Origin: Aliarcobacter sp.
Lineage (GTDB): Bacteria > Campylobacterota > Campylobacteria > Campylobacterales > Arcobacteraceae
DNA length: 64,000 nucleotides
Direction of reading: 5' to 3'
NCBI GenBank assembly: GCA_028690445.1
Contig: JAQVBE010000005.1
Location: 90,207-154,206 of the forward strand
The position numbers and the translations under genes were made by a program. A model generated the notes under the pieces. It ran no database searches. It saw only the letters and a list, made by a program, of their open reading frames with translations, and was not told where the DNA came from. Positions 53,942 through 62,190 of the stretch are shown here, one piece after another; within the stretch, counting starts at the first letter, position 1; every line of letters begins with the position of its first letter.

Positions 53942-54421
53942 ATGAAAACATTAATTGAAAAATTAGAAAATAGAAAAAAAATAACAGGGAAAGCCCTTCA
54001 AGAACTTTTTGCACTGATTTTGGAACTTGAAAAAAGTCTTGATAAAGATATAACTACTTCAGATACAAGTTGTAAAGTAAATATTAAAGCAGAAGATTAT
54101 TTTTGTGGTAGTTGGCTTCAATCAGATGATAATTTCTCATTATGTATACTTAATGGGAAAATAACTATAAAAGATATATTTACAAGAACAAAAAAAGATG
54201 AAAATGGTGAAAAATATGAAGTTAAAGAATCACGATATATTGATTATTTTTCAATAGATGATGAAGATACAAATATTGTAAGAATTAATTTTACAGAATT
54301 TATTAAAGCTTTGGAGGAAGTGATGAACCTTGCAATTGAAGAATCTCAAAAAATAGATAATGATGCTCAAGAGTTTATTGACTTTTGTTTAAATTGGAGA
54401 GAAATTAAGGAGCAAAAATGA
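53942..54421 (+). CDS. Hypothetical element protein, 159 residues
   Basis: A soluble protein with Glu/Asp/Lys-rich helices and a beta-rich centre (YFCGSWLQSDDNFSLCILNG). I recognise no domain. An AAAGGA ribosome site precedes it. Its end overlaps the next gene by 4 nt (ATGA), so they are translationally linked. Confidence 0.6.
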   Translation: MKTLIEKLENRKKITGKALQELFALILELEKSLDKDITTSDTSCKVNIKAEDYFCGSWLQSDDNFSLCILNGKITIKDIFTRTKKDENGEKYEVKESRYIDYFSIDDEDTNIVRINFTEFIKALEEVMNLAIEESQKIDNDAQEFIDFCLNWREIKEQK

Positions 54422-54639
54422 ATGAACAATTAATTGATAAATATCTATCAGATATTAATGAGTTAGGGTTTGAAAAAACCTTGACCCTTGATAGTCATGA
54501 TGTTGCAAAAATATTGCGAGTTCAAGCAAGAACTATTGTAAGTTGGGCGAAAGAAAATATCGGACCAAAATGTAAAAAAATAGGTAAGTCTTATATTTAT
54601 ACAAAAAGAGATGTAGCTGAATTTTTAGCTCAAAATTAA
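54418..54639 (+). CDS. Small HTH protein (excisionase/MerR-like)
   Basis: 73 residues with LDSHDVAKILRVQARTIVSW, then AKENIGPKCKKIGKSYIYTKRDVAEFLA, the Xis/MerR-type helix-turn-helix with wing. Many integrated elements encode a recombination directionality factor of this type. The downstream gene is similar in layout (same N-terminal pattern), so the pair may be paralogous. Confidence 0.75.
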   Translation: MNEQLIDKYLSDINELGFEKTLTLDSHDVAKILRVQARTIVSWAKENIGPKCKKIGKSYIYTKRDVAEFLAQN

Positions 54640-54648
54640 GGAGTAAAA

Positions 54649-54909
54649 ATGAATATAGAAGAAGAAATCCAAAAATATGAAAAAGAGATAAAGGCTTTAG
54701 GCTTGACTAAAGGCTTAAATCTAAACTCAAAACAAACAGCTCAAGTTATAGGTGTATCACCGAGTACTATAGAGGAGTGGAGGAGAAATGGACTGGGGAT
54801 TGAATACGTAGCTGTCCCATGCTTTGGAAAAAAGAAAATGGCTCGGTGTCTTTATCCTATTAGAAACGTCGCTAAATGGATGGTTTTGAATCAAATCAAA
54901 ACAGCATAG
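54649..54909 (+). CDS. Small HTH protein, paralogue of its neighbour
   Basis: 86 residues. LNSKQTAQVIGVSPSTIEEW resembles the helix-turn-helix of the preceding protein (LDSHDVAKILRVQARTIVSW), and both have an N-terminal EI.ALG/INELG. segment of the same length. The C-terminal wing is MARCLYPIRNVAKWM. Likely a DNA-binding regulator or excisionase. It has its own GGAG site, and a hairpin follows the stop. Confidence 0.72.
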   Translation: MNIEEEIQKYEKEIKALGLTKGLNLNSKQTAQVIGVSPSTIEEWRRNGLGIEYVAVPCFGKKKMARCLYPIRNVAKWMVLNQIKTA

Positions 54910-54910
54910 C

Positions 54911-54943
54911 CCATTATTACGGTCGGCAAACTTTAAATAATGG
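54911..54943 (+). terminator. Possible terminator or hairpin after the HTH pair
   Basis: CCATTATT pairs with AATAATGG around a 17-nt loop directly after the stop codon, and T-rich sequence follows. Moderate evidence. Confidence 0.4.
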
Positions 54944-55019
54944 ACTTCTTTAGGTTTTAATTTTTTTATAAAATTATTCAATTCTATCATAAATATATAA
55001 ATATGTCAAAAGAGAGAAT

Positions 55020-55352
55020 ATGTCAAAAAAAGTAGAACTAGCAGATTTTACAACGATAAAACATCACCCCAGAGTTAAATATGAACTTTCAAACAATGAT
55101 TATTGTATTGCAAATGCAATTTATCACTTATCCAATAATCCAGATTCAATTTTTAAGGGTTGGTATCATGGTAAAGTTGAGACATTAGGCAAAATGTTTG
55201 ATTTGAGTCGAGCATCAGCATATAACAGTATCACAAAGCTTATAGATAAAAAACTTGTTGAAAAAAATGCAGAAAGTGGATTTTTAAAAACCACCAAATT
55301 ATGGTGGGATGAGTTCGTTAATTTTGAGATTGGACATGCGTCTAAAATTTAG
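55020..55352 (+). CDS. Winged-helix DNA-binding protein
   Basis: 110 residues. The part NDYCIANAIYHLSNNPDS, LGKMFDLSRASAYNSITKL and IDKKLVEKNAESGFLKTTKLW is a winged helix with a turn-helix of MarR/Rep-initiator type. It may bind the palindromes that start inside its 3' end (55340) and continue past it, which suggests autoregulation or replication control. Confidence 0.65.
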   Translation: MSKKVELADFTTIKHHPRVKYELSNNDYCIANAIYHLSNNPDSIFKGWYHGKVETLGKMFDLSRASAYNSITKLIDKKLVEKNAESGFLKTTKLWWDEFVNFEIGHASKI

Positions 55353-55417
55353 ACAACAATCTAAAAAAGAGATTAAAAGCGTCTAAAAATTAGACTAAAC
55401 CCGTCTAAAAATTAGAC
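55340..55417. promoter_or_regulatory. Three GTCTAAAAATTAGAC palindromes
   Basis: 15-bp palindromes lie at 55340-55354 (GTCTAAAATTTAGAC), 55381-55395 and 55403-55417 (both GTCTAAAAATTAGAC); a degenerate AATCT...AGATT lies at 55357-55374. The starts are 41 and 22 nt apart, close to integral numbers of helical turns. They sit between the winged-helix gene and the next one and look like operators, or iterons of a replication origin. Confidence 0.7.
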
Positions 55418-55468
55418 ACATATAAATATATATATAACTATATTCCATAAAGAAGAAGAGGAAGAAGA

Positions 55469-55837
55469 ATGAGCATTAATGAAAATCAAAAAATAGAACT
55501 GTTTGAAGATTTTTATGCCTGGCTAAAAGCAGATGGTTTACAGCCTCGTACAAGTGAAAGACTACACAGAAAAAAAATATTCAGTTCTTTGATTAACAAT
55601 AATCAAATGACTTTAGATAATTTTTCAGATTTTCTAATTGATTATCAGAAAGAGCAAATACTAGTCTTAAAAGGCAAAACAATTGAAATTAATGGTTTGC
55701 ATTGTTTTATTGAAGATATTAAGCTAGAAAGCAAATTAGAGGCATTTACACTTATAACTGATAATAACATCCATTTAAAATGTAAGATTGAAGATTTAAG
55801 CCAAATCAAAAATAAAATAATTGAAGTAAAGGATTAA
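55469..55837 (+). CDS. Hypothetical element protein, 122 residues
   Basis: Soluble, with an N-terminal helix pair (ENQKIELFEDFYAWLKADGL) and a beta-rich C-terminal part (VLKGKTIEINGLHCFIEDI). No family recognised. RBS AGGAAGAAG lies 5 nt upstream. It is 3 nt from the next gene, so co-transcribed with membrane genes. Confidence 0.6.
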   Translation: MSINENQKIELFEDFYAWLKADGLQPRTSERLHRKKIFSSLINNNQMTLDNFSDFLIDYQKEQILVLKGKTIEINGLHCFIEDIKLESKLEAFTLITDNNIHLKCKIEDLSQIKNKIIEVKD

Positions 55838-55840
55838 AAA

Positions 55841-56332
55841 ATGAATGATGAAAACATCAATGAAAAAAAAGAAAAACGAAAAAAAATCTTCGAAAAAATG
55901 AGAAAAAGAATAGAAGCAGATGTAAAAAAAGAAAGATTAATTAATCAGTTATTGGAATATAAATATATAGCTATTATGTTTCTTTCAATCCTTCTTTTAC
56001 TTTTTTTTCAAATTTGGGCTTCTAAAACACCAGTCTATAAAGGGCACATAGAAATGGAGCCTCTAATATCTGAAAATAAGGCAATCGAGCAAGATATAAA
56101 AAATCAAATTCTTACTCAAAAAGCCGAAGAAATAGGCGTAAAACCGATTAATAATCCAGATATCCAAGATTATTTTAACTTGTATCTTCAAAAAGGTACG
56201 ATTATATGGGATTTTACAACTAATGAGCAAACTACATACAACGGTGTTGATGTAGTCGTGAAAGCTGTGAAATTAAATAATGGCTATACAGTATTTAGTT
56301 TAAATAATAAGCAATATTACATTAAGGAGTAA
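55841..56332 (+). CDS. Single-pass membrane protein, possible transfer component
   Basis: 163 residues with a long basic N-terminus (Lys/Arg-rich, about 1-45), one membrane segment (YIAIMFLSILLLLFFQIWA) and a periplasmic part with beta character (VYKGHIEMEP, NNGYTVFSLNNKQYYI). The layout resembles VirB8- or TraE-type bitopic proteins but lacks enough motif evidence. Its neighbour is a large polytopic membrane protein, which fits a conjugation apparatus. Confidence 0.55.
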   Translation: MNDENINEKKEKRKKIFEKMRKRIEADVKKERLINQLLEYKYIAIMFLSILLLLFFQIWASKTPVYKGHIEMEPLISENKAIEQDIKNQILTQKAEEIGVKPINNPDIQDYFNLYLQKGTIIWDFTTNEQTTYNGVDVVVKAVKLNNGYTVFSLNNKQYYIKE

Positions 56333-56335
56333 AAG

Positions 56336-58684
56336 ATGAGATATATCTTACTACTTACATTATTGTTTTTTAATTTTTCTTTAGGTGGTGCGTTAGTGAC
56401 AGCTAGTACACCAACCCCAACTACTAACAGTGGTGAGATTGAAAAAATACAAACAGTTTTAGAAGTTCAAAAACAAGAGCAACAGGTACAGACACAGCAG
56501 AAAACTGCTGCAAAAGTAGTTAACTACTTTTTAAATACTATATCTTACTCAAGTTGTTCGGCTTCTTGTCCGCCATTACAGCCACAGTTTCAATCAGATT
56601 TTGTTACAAAACTTGACAGCTTTTCGATGGATAGCGGTTCAATTACATGTACAGTTTTTCACAACTCAGATACACAGCAAATCAAGCCGATTCAGAAAGC
56701 TACTTTCGTTAATCAAAAGTGCTTAAATCAGGTGCAGAATTTGAAATATAATACTCAAGTAAGTAGTGCAGCAGAAAAGAACAATGAGAGCCTTGCAAAA
56801 AGCGTTAATAACTCAATTGCGATTAGTTCAGCTCAAACTGGAAACCTTGATTTAGCGGATTATATTACAGCACTTGTTACATTTAATCCTATGATAATTG
56901 ATATACAAAAGAGCTTAAATAACCAATCCATCGAGTTTCAAAATGGTATAACTTTTGACAATCTTCAAACTACTCAAACGCACTCAAATGCTATTGATTA
57001 TGTAAGAAGTGCTTCACAAGGGCTTTTTTCAGCCATAGGGATTGAAGGCTTAAACCCTATGTCACCACCAAGTTTTGACATTCAAACTCAAAACGCAAAT
57101 CAAAAGTTCATGGATAAGTTTCTGCTTTTCTTTTTCGAGACGTTATTAATTAGTTCTAGTGTAATGGGAGATATACTTTGGTATCTTTTTCTCTTGAGCT
57201 TGCTTTGGAGCATATTAGATATTGCATTCAATTTTCACAAGATGAAAGAAGATAAGCTTTACATCCCCAAAAGAGCTGCTTTTTCAATTTTAATAGTTTG
57301 GTTCTTTTTTGTACCCGTATCGGGAACAATTGTTACAGCTCAAGGACAGAATATTAGTGTTGATAGTTCAAACGCTCAAAGTTATTTTTCACTTGTTGTT
57401 AAAGAAATAAATCAAATAATGGACGATATCGTAAGTAAGACGTGGAAAATCTATCTTTCAAGCTTAAACAGCAGAGAGGGAGTGCTACCAACAAGTACCG
57501 TAAAATCACAAGAAAAAGAACTTAATCAACTAAAGGCAAAAAATACCGAGTTACAGAAAATAAACGATAAATGTTTCCAAGACTATGATATGACAGCTGT
57601 GAAACAGTCTCTTCAAAGAGTTACGAATCAAAAACAAAATCAAGTTTTTGCTAATCCATTTCCAAGTGAGCATGAATTTGAAAAAATTGAGAAAAATGAA
57701 AACTCATTTTTAAAGCCAAATGTAAAACCTAGTATATCTTTGAGTGCTTGTTACAGCACTAAACAAGCGATTTTATCTAATACCGTAAGAATTGATGGCT
57801 ATCAAAAGAACATTGATAATTTCAATAATCCTGCATTTCTAAACGATAAGAAAGAGCAGTTACAAGGCTTAAATGATTACTTTTTCAGTCTGAATCAAAA
57901 GTATGGTTGGATTAGTATCGTTTTTCTACCATCGGCTGAGATGATATTTCAAATGAAGGATTTTTTAACGGAGGTTTGGGATAAAAAAATAGCAGATTTA
58001 AAAGGTTTAGAGTTTGAAAAAATTACTCAAGGCGTTCTCTCAAATATAGCGATGCTTACACTATTACCATTAGATAATGTGATACTAATAACGCAATTAA
58101 TATCTAAGATATTACCCACAAGTTGGATACCAGTAGTTGGTACTTCTTTTGACTCCGCAATATCATTAGTTCTAATAATTTCTAGCGTAGATTTCCTATG
58201 TGAAATTTTAAAATACGCGAAATCAATCGTATTTTTTCTAGTTGCAACATATATGATATTGTTGCTTTTTAGCGAATACGCGCTCGTATGGGTTCGATTA
58301 CCCTTTGCTACGCTGTGGGCTTTAGCAACAAATCAAAGGGAGAAAATCATAGCAATTGTTTCAAATGTGGCATATGTTAGCCTTAAAGCCATATTGCTAT
58401 TTTTAGCCATATTAATATGCTTATTTATTCTGTTTTTAGTTGGGAGTATTTCAGACACATTTATCAACGAGATACCATTATTAGCGGCTCAATTTGGGTG
58501 GGTATCTAACATAATTGTATCTTTCTTAACAGGGTTCTTAATTATATTAAAAATTGCTCTTGAAGTGGCTATCATTATTTCAACTCTCGTATATATCCCT
58601 AAAAGCTTTGGGAATGCCCTAAAAATCGAAATCCAAGACTTGACAGATACAGTTAGTCAAATTATAACCCATAAAATTAAATAA
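56336..58684 (+). CDS. Large polytopic membrane protein (DotA/TraY- or TrbL-like topology)
   Basis: 782 residues with a signal peptide (LLLTLLFFNFSLGGA). The region to about 260 is exported with Cys residues (SSCSASCPP). Membrane segments lie near 262-295, 312-332, and a cluster at about 575-755. A large soluble loop with coiled coil (residues about 380-560) separates them. This resembles DotA/TraY or VirB6-like channel proteins of type IV secretion systems by layout; no specific motif confirms it. It is the largest gene in the element and is likely part of conjugation. Confidence 0.5.
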   Translation: MRYILLLTLLFFNFSLGGALVTASTPTPTTNSGEIEKIQTVLEVQKQEQQVQTQQKTAAKVVNYFLNTISYSSCSASCPPLQPQFQSDFVTKLDSFSMDSGSITCTVFHNSDTQQIKPIQKATFVNQKCLNQVQNLKYNTQVSSAAEKNNESLAKSVNNSIAISSAQTGNLDLADYITALVTFNPMIIDIQKSLNNQSIEFQNGITFDNLQTTQTHSNAIDYVRSASQGLFSAIGIEGLNPMSPPSFDIQTQNANQKFMDKFLLFFFETLLISSSVMGDILWYLFLLSLLWSILDIAFNFHKMKEDKLYIPKRAAFSILIVWFFFVPVSGTIVTAQGQNISVDSSNAQSYFSLVVKEINQIMDDIVSKTWKIYLSSLNSREGVLPTSTVKSQEKELNQLKAKNTELQKINDKCFQDYDMTAVKQSLQRVTNQKQNQVFANPFPSEHEFEKIEKNENSFLKPNVKPSISLSACYSTKQAILSNTVRIDGYQKNIDNFNNPAFLNDKKEQLQGLNDYFFSLNQKYGWISIVFLPSAEMIFQMKDFLTEVWDKKIADLKGLEFEKITQGVLSNIAMLTLLPLDNVILITQLISKILPTSWIPVVGTSFDSAISLVLIISSVDFLCEILKYAKSIVFFLVATYMILLLFSEYALVWVRLPFATLWALATNQREKIIAIVSNVAYVSLKAILLFLAILICLFILFLVGSISDTFINEIPLLAAQFGWVSNIIVSFLTGFLIILKIALEVAIIISTLVYIPKSFGNALKIEIQDLTDTVSQIITHKIK

Positions 58685-58712
58685 AAAAGAAGAAGATTAA
58701 CTCTCTTCTTTT
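58685..58712. terminator. Convergent hairpin after the large membrane protein gene
   Basis: AAAAGAAGA pairs with TCTTCTTTT around a ten-base loop, followed by TTT on one side, between convergent genes. Confidence 0.55.
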
Positions 58713-58909
58713 GTTTTAAGAGACTTTAAAATGGTTTCTTTTAAAAGCAAATATGCTTCTATCTCCTCTAAACTTATATTATTAAGTTTTGCAGTTGCTC
58801 CAAGTTGAAGAACCTCTAATAATTGGGGTTGAGCAGCTTTATAGTTTTTGATACTTGCTTCACTTTTATCTATAAGTGTTGCAATATCTTTGTATGTAGG
58901 CTTTAACAT
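58697..58909 (-). CDS. Small HTH DNA-binding protein
   Basis: 70 residues: KPTYKDIATLIDKSEASIKNYK is a helix-turn-helix-like start, followed by a helix. It is in opposite orientation to its neighbours and faces a near-palindrome at 58935-58954. It may repress the downstream gene operon and its own promoter. Confidence 0.65.
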   Translation of the reverse strand: MLKPTYKDIATLIDKSEASIKNYKAAQPQLLEVLQLGATAKLNNISLEEIEAYLLLKETILKSLKTKEES

Positions 58910-58934
58910 AATATATTATCCTTTTTGTTAAAAA

Positions 58935-58954
58935 AAGTATTATATATTATACTT
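58935..58954. promoter_or_regulatory. Near-palindromic operator between divergent genes
   Basis: A 20-bp near-palindrome AAGTATTATATATTATACTT is followed by a second similar TATTATACTT half near 58981. It lies in the intergenic region between the small HTH gene and the exported-protein gene. Likely the HTH protein's site. Confidence 0.5.
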
Positions 58955-59048
58955 TATTAAAGTTTATTTAAGTTTGAAAATATTATACTTTCTATATATA
59001 AAAGGTTTAAAATATTAAACTTTTTAATAAAAAATAAGGAAAATTAAA

Positions 59049-59321
59049 ATGAAAAAAATATTAGTTGGTAGTTTAGTTGTAGCAAGTTTATCTTTCGCGA
59101 ATTGCGGTTCAGATAAAGAGGTAGAGTTCGTCCTACCTCTTAAAGATAGGAATGTACAAGATAGAATCACAAAAGCAATAGTTCCAACTCCTGTTGAAAA
59201 AATAGATGTAGCTTGTGTCGATTTATATGATGATTTATATTTTGTGCATGATGGAAAAGCATATAACATTGGCGGAACACATGAACAATACATCAAGTTT
59301 ATTTCACGAGGTGCAAAATGA
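59049..59321 (+). CDS. Small exported protein, 90 residues
   Basis: N-terminal signal peptide (ILVGSLVVASLSFAN, then CGSDKE). The FANC position is a poor lipobox, so Sec-type cleavage with one free Cys is more likely than lipidation. The mature part has FVLPLKDRNVQDRITKA. It overlaps the next gene by 4 nt (ATGA). Function unknown. Confidence 0.6.
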   Translation: MKKILVGSLVVASLSFANCGSDKEVEFVLPLKDRNVQDRITKAIVPTPVEKIDVACVDLYDDLYFVHDGKAYNIGGTHEQYIKFISRGAK

Positions 59322-59722
59322 TAATTGAAGCTTTTAAGAAAATTGCGAAATTAAACTCTAAACACAATTCAATAATTCACAAAATGTGGAAAACTGATAA
59401 AGAAACAACAAAAGAAAATGAGTTTCAAAAGAGAAAAGAAATAATCCAAATGCAAAAGGAAGCTGAATCTGAAATTGAAAAAATTAAACAATTACAAAAT
59501 GAAGATAAGCAAGTGCAAGAGCTTAAAAAACTTGGGTTTGGAGTAAGTTACGACCCTACAACGCAAATGATGTTATTAATTAATGATGAAAAATATCCTG
59601 AATCTTACTACGGTTGTGATGTGTGTTTTAAAACTAAAAAAATACTTTTGCGTGAAAATTGGAAAGAACTTGAAGAAGCTCATGTTAAAAAAATTAAAGA
59701 AATTCTAGGGTTAGAGGATTAA
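59318..59722 (+). CDS. Coiled-coil protein, paralogue of the 60650 gene
   Basis: 134 residues with a helical first half and a C-terminal LKKLGFGVSYDPTTQMM, YPESYYGCDVCFKTKK and VKKIKEILGL. The 60650 gene shares LEKLGFTIYLYP, FYYGCEIDMENKEV and KIKEIL. They are diverged duplicates of unknown role in the same operon. Confidence 0.62.
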   Translation: MIIEAFKKIAKLNSKHNSIIHKMWKTDKETTKENEFQKRKEIIQMQKEAESEIEKIKQLQNEDKQVQELKKLGFGVSYDPTTQMMLLINDEKYPESYYGCDVCFKTKKILLRENWKELEEAHVKKIKEILGLED

Positions 59723-59724
59723 AA

Positions 59725-59943
59725 ATGAATGACTTAAAATTAGAAATTCAAAATTATAAAAACGAAATAAAGTTCCACTTGGAAGAGTTGAAGTTTTGGA
59801 GAAAAGAATTAAAAAAAGTTCAAACATTACAAAAAAAATATAAAAAAATGAAAACTAAAAATAGTGCTATTTTTTTAGTTGGTGTTTCAAAACTGAAAAA
59901 TATCAATAGAAGAGATGTGATTTCATTTCTTATGAGGTCTTAA
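59725..59943 (+). CDS. Small coiled-coil protein
   Basis: 72 residues, highly charged helix (KNEIKFHLEELKFWRKELKKV) with a C-terminal hydrophobic patch AIFLVGVSKLKN. It starts 2 nt after the previous stop, and the next gene starts 1 nt after its own. No family recognised. Confidence 0.55.
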   Translation: MNDLKLEIQNYKNEIKFHLEELKFWRKELKKVQTLQKKYKKMKTKNSAIFLVGVSKLKNINRRDVISFLMRS

Positions 59944-59944
59944 A

Positions 59945-60640
59945 ATGGATGAAGATGATTTTAATTTTGTCCAGGAGGTAGAAGAATCTTCTCCTCCACC
60001 TCCAAATGATGAAAATATAGTGGTTCAAAAAGAAAAAACAGAAAAAAAAGAAGAACCTAAAAAAGAGATTGAAGAGCAAAAATTTACAAAAAAATCAACA
60101 GGTATAAACATTGATATTAATTCTGCTCAAGATTTTATTTTAGAGCTTCAATTTGCTACGCAAATGTTTAATCAAGCATCTGAGCAATTAAAAAAAATAG
60201 AAGAGTTGAACAAGGTTAGCGATTCAATTGCAAAACTTCAAAATATAACAATCGATACGAGTGGAATTGAAAAAAAGTTTGAAAAAGAGATGCAAGAACT
60301 AACAGCAAAAGCGACTGAAATTGCTGAAAAAATGGACATAAACGAGTTAGATGAGATTGATTCAAAACTTGTAAAAATTCAAAAGAATTTTAAATCTTAC
60401 TCAAATTTCAAAACTTTTTTACTTGTGATATTTGTATTTATTGCAGGTTTTTTAACAAGTCATGGAGTAGATGCATTTAACAGTTCATATCAAGAATCGC
60501 ACAAAATAGTGCGAAGTTTCGAAAACAAAGGCTTTATTTTTTCAAGAACGGATAAAAATCAAGATGTGATTTTAACTCCAATCGATGCAAAATTTGAAAA
60601 AAATAAAAACAATGAAAAACAATATTTTGTTTATAAATAG
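59945..60640 (+). CDS. Coiled-coil membrane protein (MobB-like layout)
   Basis: 231 residues. A Pro/Glu-rich cytoplasmic start (EESSPPPPNDEN), a long coiled coil (about 65-150), one membrane segment (FLLVIFVFIAGFLTSHG), and a short C-terminal domain. Mobilisation-module membrane proteins such as MobB have this layout, but the resemblance is only architectural. It is in the operon leading to the relaxase. Confidence 0.55.
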   Translation: MDEDDFNFVQEVEESSPPPPNDENIVVQKEKTEKKEEPKKEIEEQKFTKKSTGINIDINSAQDFILELQFATQMFNQASEQLKKIEELNKVSDSIAKLQNITIDTSGIEKKFEKEMQELTAKATEIAEKMDINELDEIDSKLVKIQKNFKSYSNFKTFLLVIFVFIAGFLTSHGVDAFNSSYQESHKIVRSFENKGFIFSRTDKNQDVILTPIDAKFEKNKNNEKQYFVYK

Positions 60641-60649
60641 GAGATTTAT

Positions 60650-61048
60650 ATGGATTTCAAAAATATGACAGTCCCTGATATTTTGGGACTTCAAGACCAA
60701 TTGCAAAAAGAATTAAATTCAAGAACAAATGATTTGTACTCAACTATTTTAGCGATTACAGAAATTGAAAAAAAAGCCGAAAGAACACAAAATTTTTTTG
60801 CTAAAAAAATTCAGAATTTAAAAAATAAAAATGAAGAATTTAAAGAGTTAGAAAAATTAGGTTTTACAATCTATTTGTATCCACACAGTAGAAATATAGG
60901 AATTGTAAATTATCAAATTAAAGATAAACCAGATTTTTATTATGGATGTGAAATAGATATGGAAAATAAAGAAGTAGTTACAAGTAAGAATTTTTATATA
61001 TCGCTAAATGATATGTCAAAAATAAAAGAAATTTTAAAATTAATCTAA
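60650..61048 (+). CDS. Coiled-coil protein, paralogue of the 59318 gene
   Basis: 132 residues with N-terminal coiled coil and the shared C-terminal signature FYYGCEIDMENKEV followed by KIKEILKL. Compared with 59318 the N-terminal half is different. RBS GGAG lies before the ATG. Function unknown. Confidence 0.62.
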   Translation: MDFKNMTVPDILGLQDQLQKELNSRTNDLYSTILAITEIEKKAERTQNFFAKKIQNLKNKNEEFKELEKLGFTIYLYPHSRNIGIVNYQIKDKPDFYYGCEIDMENKEVVTSKNFYISLNDMSKIKEILKLI

Positions 61049-61058
61049 GGAAAAACAA

Positions 61059-61820
61059 ATGAAAAAAATAAAATTAATAGAAATTGATGATAACAACTCA
61101 TCAACAGCAATTTTTGATAAAACAGAGCTTTTTGAAGCAGTTTCAGTAACGACAAAAGAGGGTGAAGATGCTTTTACAGAGGCATCTTTTGAGCAAATGT
61201 CGAATGATAATCATATTAATATATTTGATTTTGGTGGGGGGAATGACTCACGAAAAGGGCTAGAAATGTTAGCTAATTTTGGAGGAGATGATTTTTTATA
61301 TATCATCCCTGTTATGAACTCTTTAGCAGGTTCAAAAAATGCAATTGATACATTTCAATTAATTAACAAACCAAAACAAACATTATTTATACTTAATAAT
61401 GTTCAAAAAAAAGAAGAATTTGAAAAAGAGTTTTTATTTTGGTTTGGTTCTTTAGAGTTAGATATTCCTTCAGTTTACGAAGCATTAGGAAAAGCAAATT
61501 TTGAAGTTGTTGAATATTCGCCAATTCTTGAGATTTCAGCTATGAGTGGAATAACAGTTTTAGAACTAGCTCAATTTTCTAAAAATTTTTCAGGAGATGC
61601 AAAAAGTGAGATTTTTAAAATTTCTGAGGGTGATAAAAATAAATATAAAAAAATGATGAGTAAATATAAACAATCGATTTTGGCAGAAAAATTTGTAAAT
61701 ACAAATATTCCACAAATTGCAAAAATTGTAAAGAAATATAAAAATATTGCTGTTTGTTCTACAAAAGGTGGAGTTGGCAAAACAACTTTATCAGTTCATA
61801 TTTTACCTGCTTGTTTTTAA
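61059..61820 (+). CDS. ParA/StbB-like ATPase in circularly permuted order
   Basis: 253 residues. The N-terminus MKKIKLIEIDDNNSS and the Walker B-like INIFDFGGGND (53-63) are what follows the P-loop in StbB/ParA-family ATPases. The deviant Walker A, CSTKGGVGKTTLSVHI (233-248), instead lies at the extreme C-terminus, and the protein ends LPACF. A typical protein would begin with the P-loop segment and then run into KKIKLIEID. The order is thus permuted, joining the old C-terminus (VKKYKN) to the old start. RBS AAGGA is 7 nt upstream of a clean ATG. StbB-like proteins help plasmid stability near oriT. Confidence 0.7.
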   Translation: MKKIKLIEIDDNNSSTAIFDKTELFEAVSVTTKEGEDAFTEASFEQMSNDNHINIFDFGGGNDSRKGLEMLANFGGDDFLYIIPVMNSLAGSKNAIDTFQLINKPKQTLFILNNVQKKEEFEKEFLFWFGSLELDIPSVYEALGKANFEVVEYSPILEISAMSGITVLELAQFSKNFSGDAKSEIFKISEGDKNKYKKMMSKYKQSILAEKFVNTNIPQIAKIVKKYKNIAVCSTKGGVGKTTLSVHILPACF

Positions 61821-61845
61821 TTTTTTAAATAAAAAAGAGTTTTAA

Positions 61846-62184
61846 ATGAATAAAAAACTTGAAAAATTTATGACAAATAATAAACCTTTAGGTTCTAGTT
61901 CTGAACTAGAACCTTATCGGGAAGAAATTTTAATTCTACAAAAAAACAAATACACTCAACAACAAATTTCACAATATTTGAGAGAGAGCTACGATTTAAA
62001 AATTAGTAGACAAGCTATATCATTTTTTTTAAGAAATAAAAAGAATGACAACAAAATCAAAAATGAAGTTAATGTTTTCAAAGAAGAGAATTCGCAAAAA
62101 GCGAATGAAGTAACAGAAAAAATCGGAGAACCAAATCAAGACAAATTAAAAGAGTTCTTAAATATTTGGGAAAGAAAAAAATAA
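61846..62184 (+). CDS. Putative DNA-binding protein next to oriT (StbA/MobC-like)
   Basis: 112 residues. YTQQQISQYLRESYDLKISR and QAISFFLRNKKN form a helix-turn-helix-like unit. It is followed by polar coiled coil and a C-terminal LKEFLNIW helix. Its place between the ParA/StbB-like gene and the hairpin array suggests a relaxosome or partition DNA-binding accessory. The family is uncertain. Confidence 0.55.
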   Translation: MNKKLEKFMTNNKPLGSSSELEPYREEILILQKNKYTQQQISQYLRESYDLKISRQAISFFLRNKKNDNKIKNEVNVFKEENSQKANEVTEKIGEPNQDKLKEFLNIWERKK

Positions 62185-62190
62185 CAATAC

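Noticed and set aside
55340..55417. CRISPR array from the three repeats
   Set aside because: Units are 15-bp palindromes with unequal short gaps and no cas genes are nearby.
61059..61820. Simple C-terminal truncation of a ParA gene
   Set aside because: The Walker B and later parts come before the P-loop in one continuous frame with its own ribosome site, so a truncation cannot give this order.
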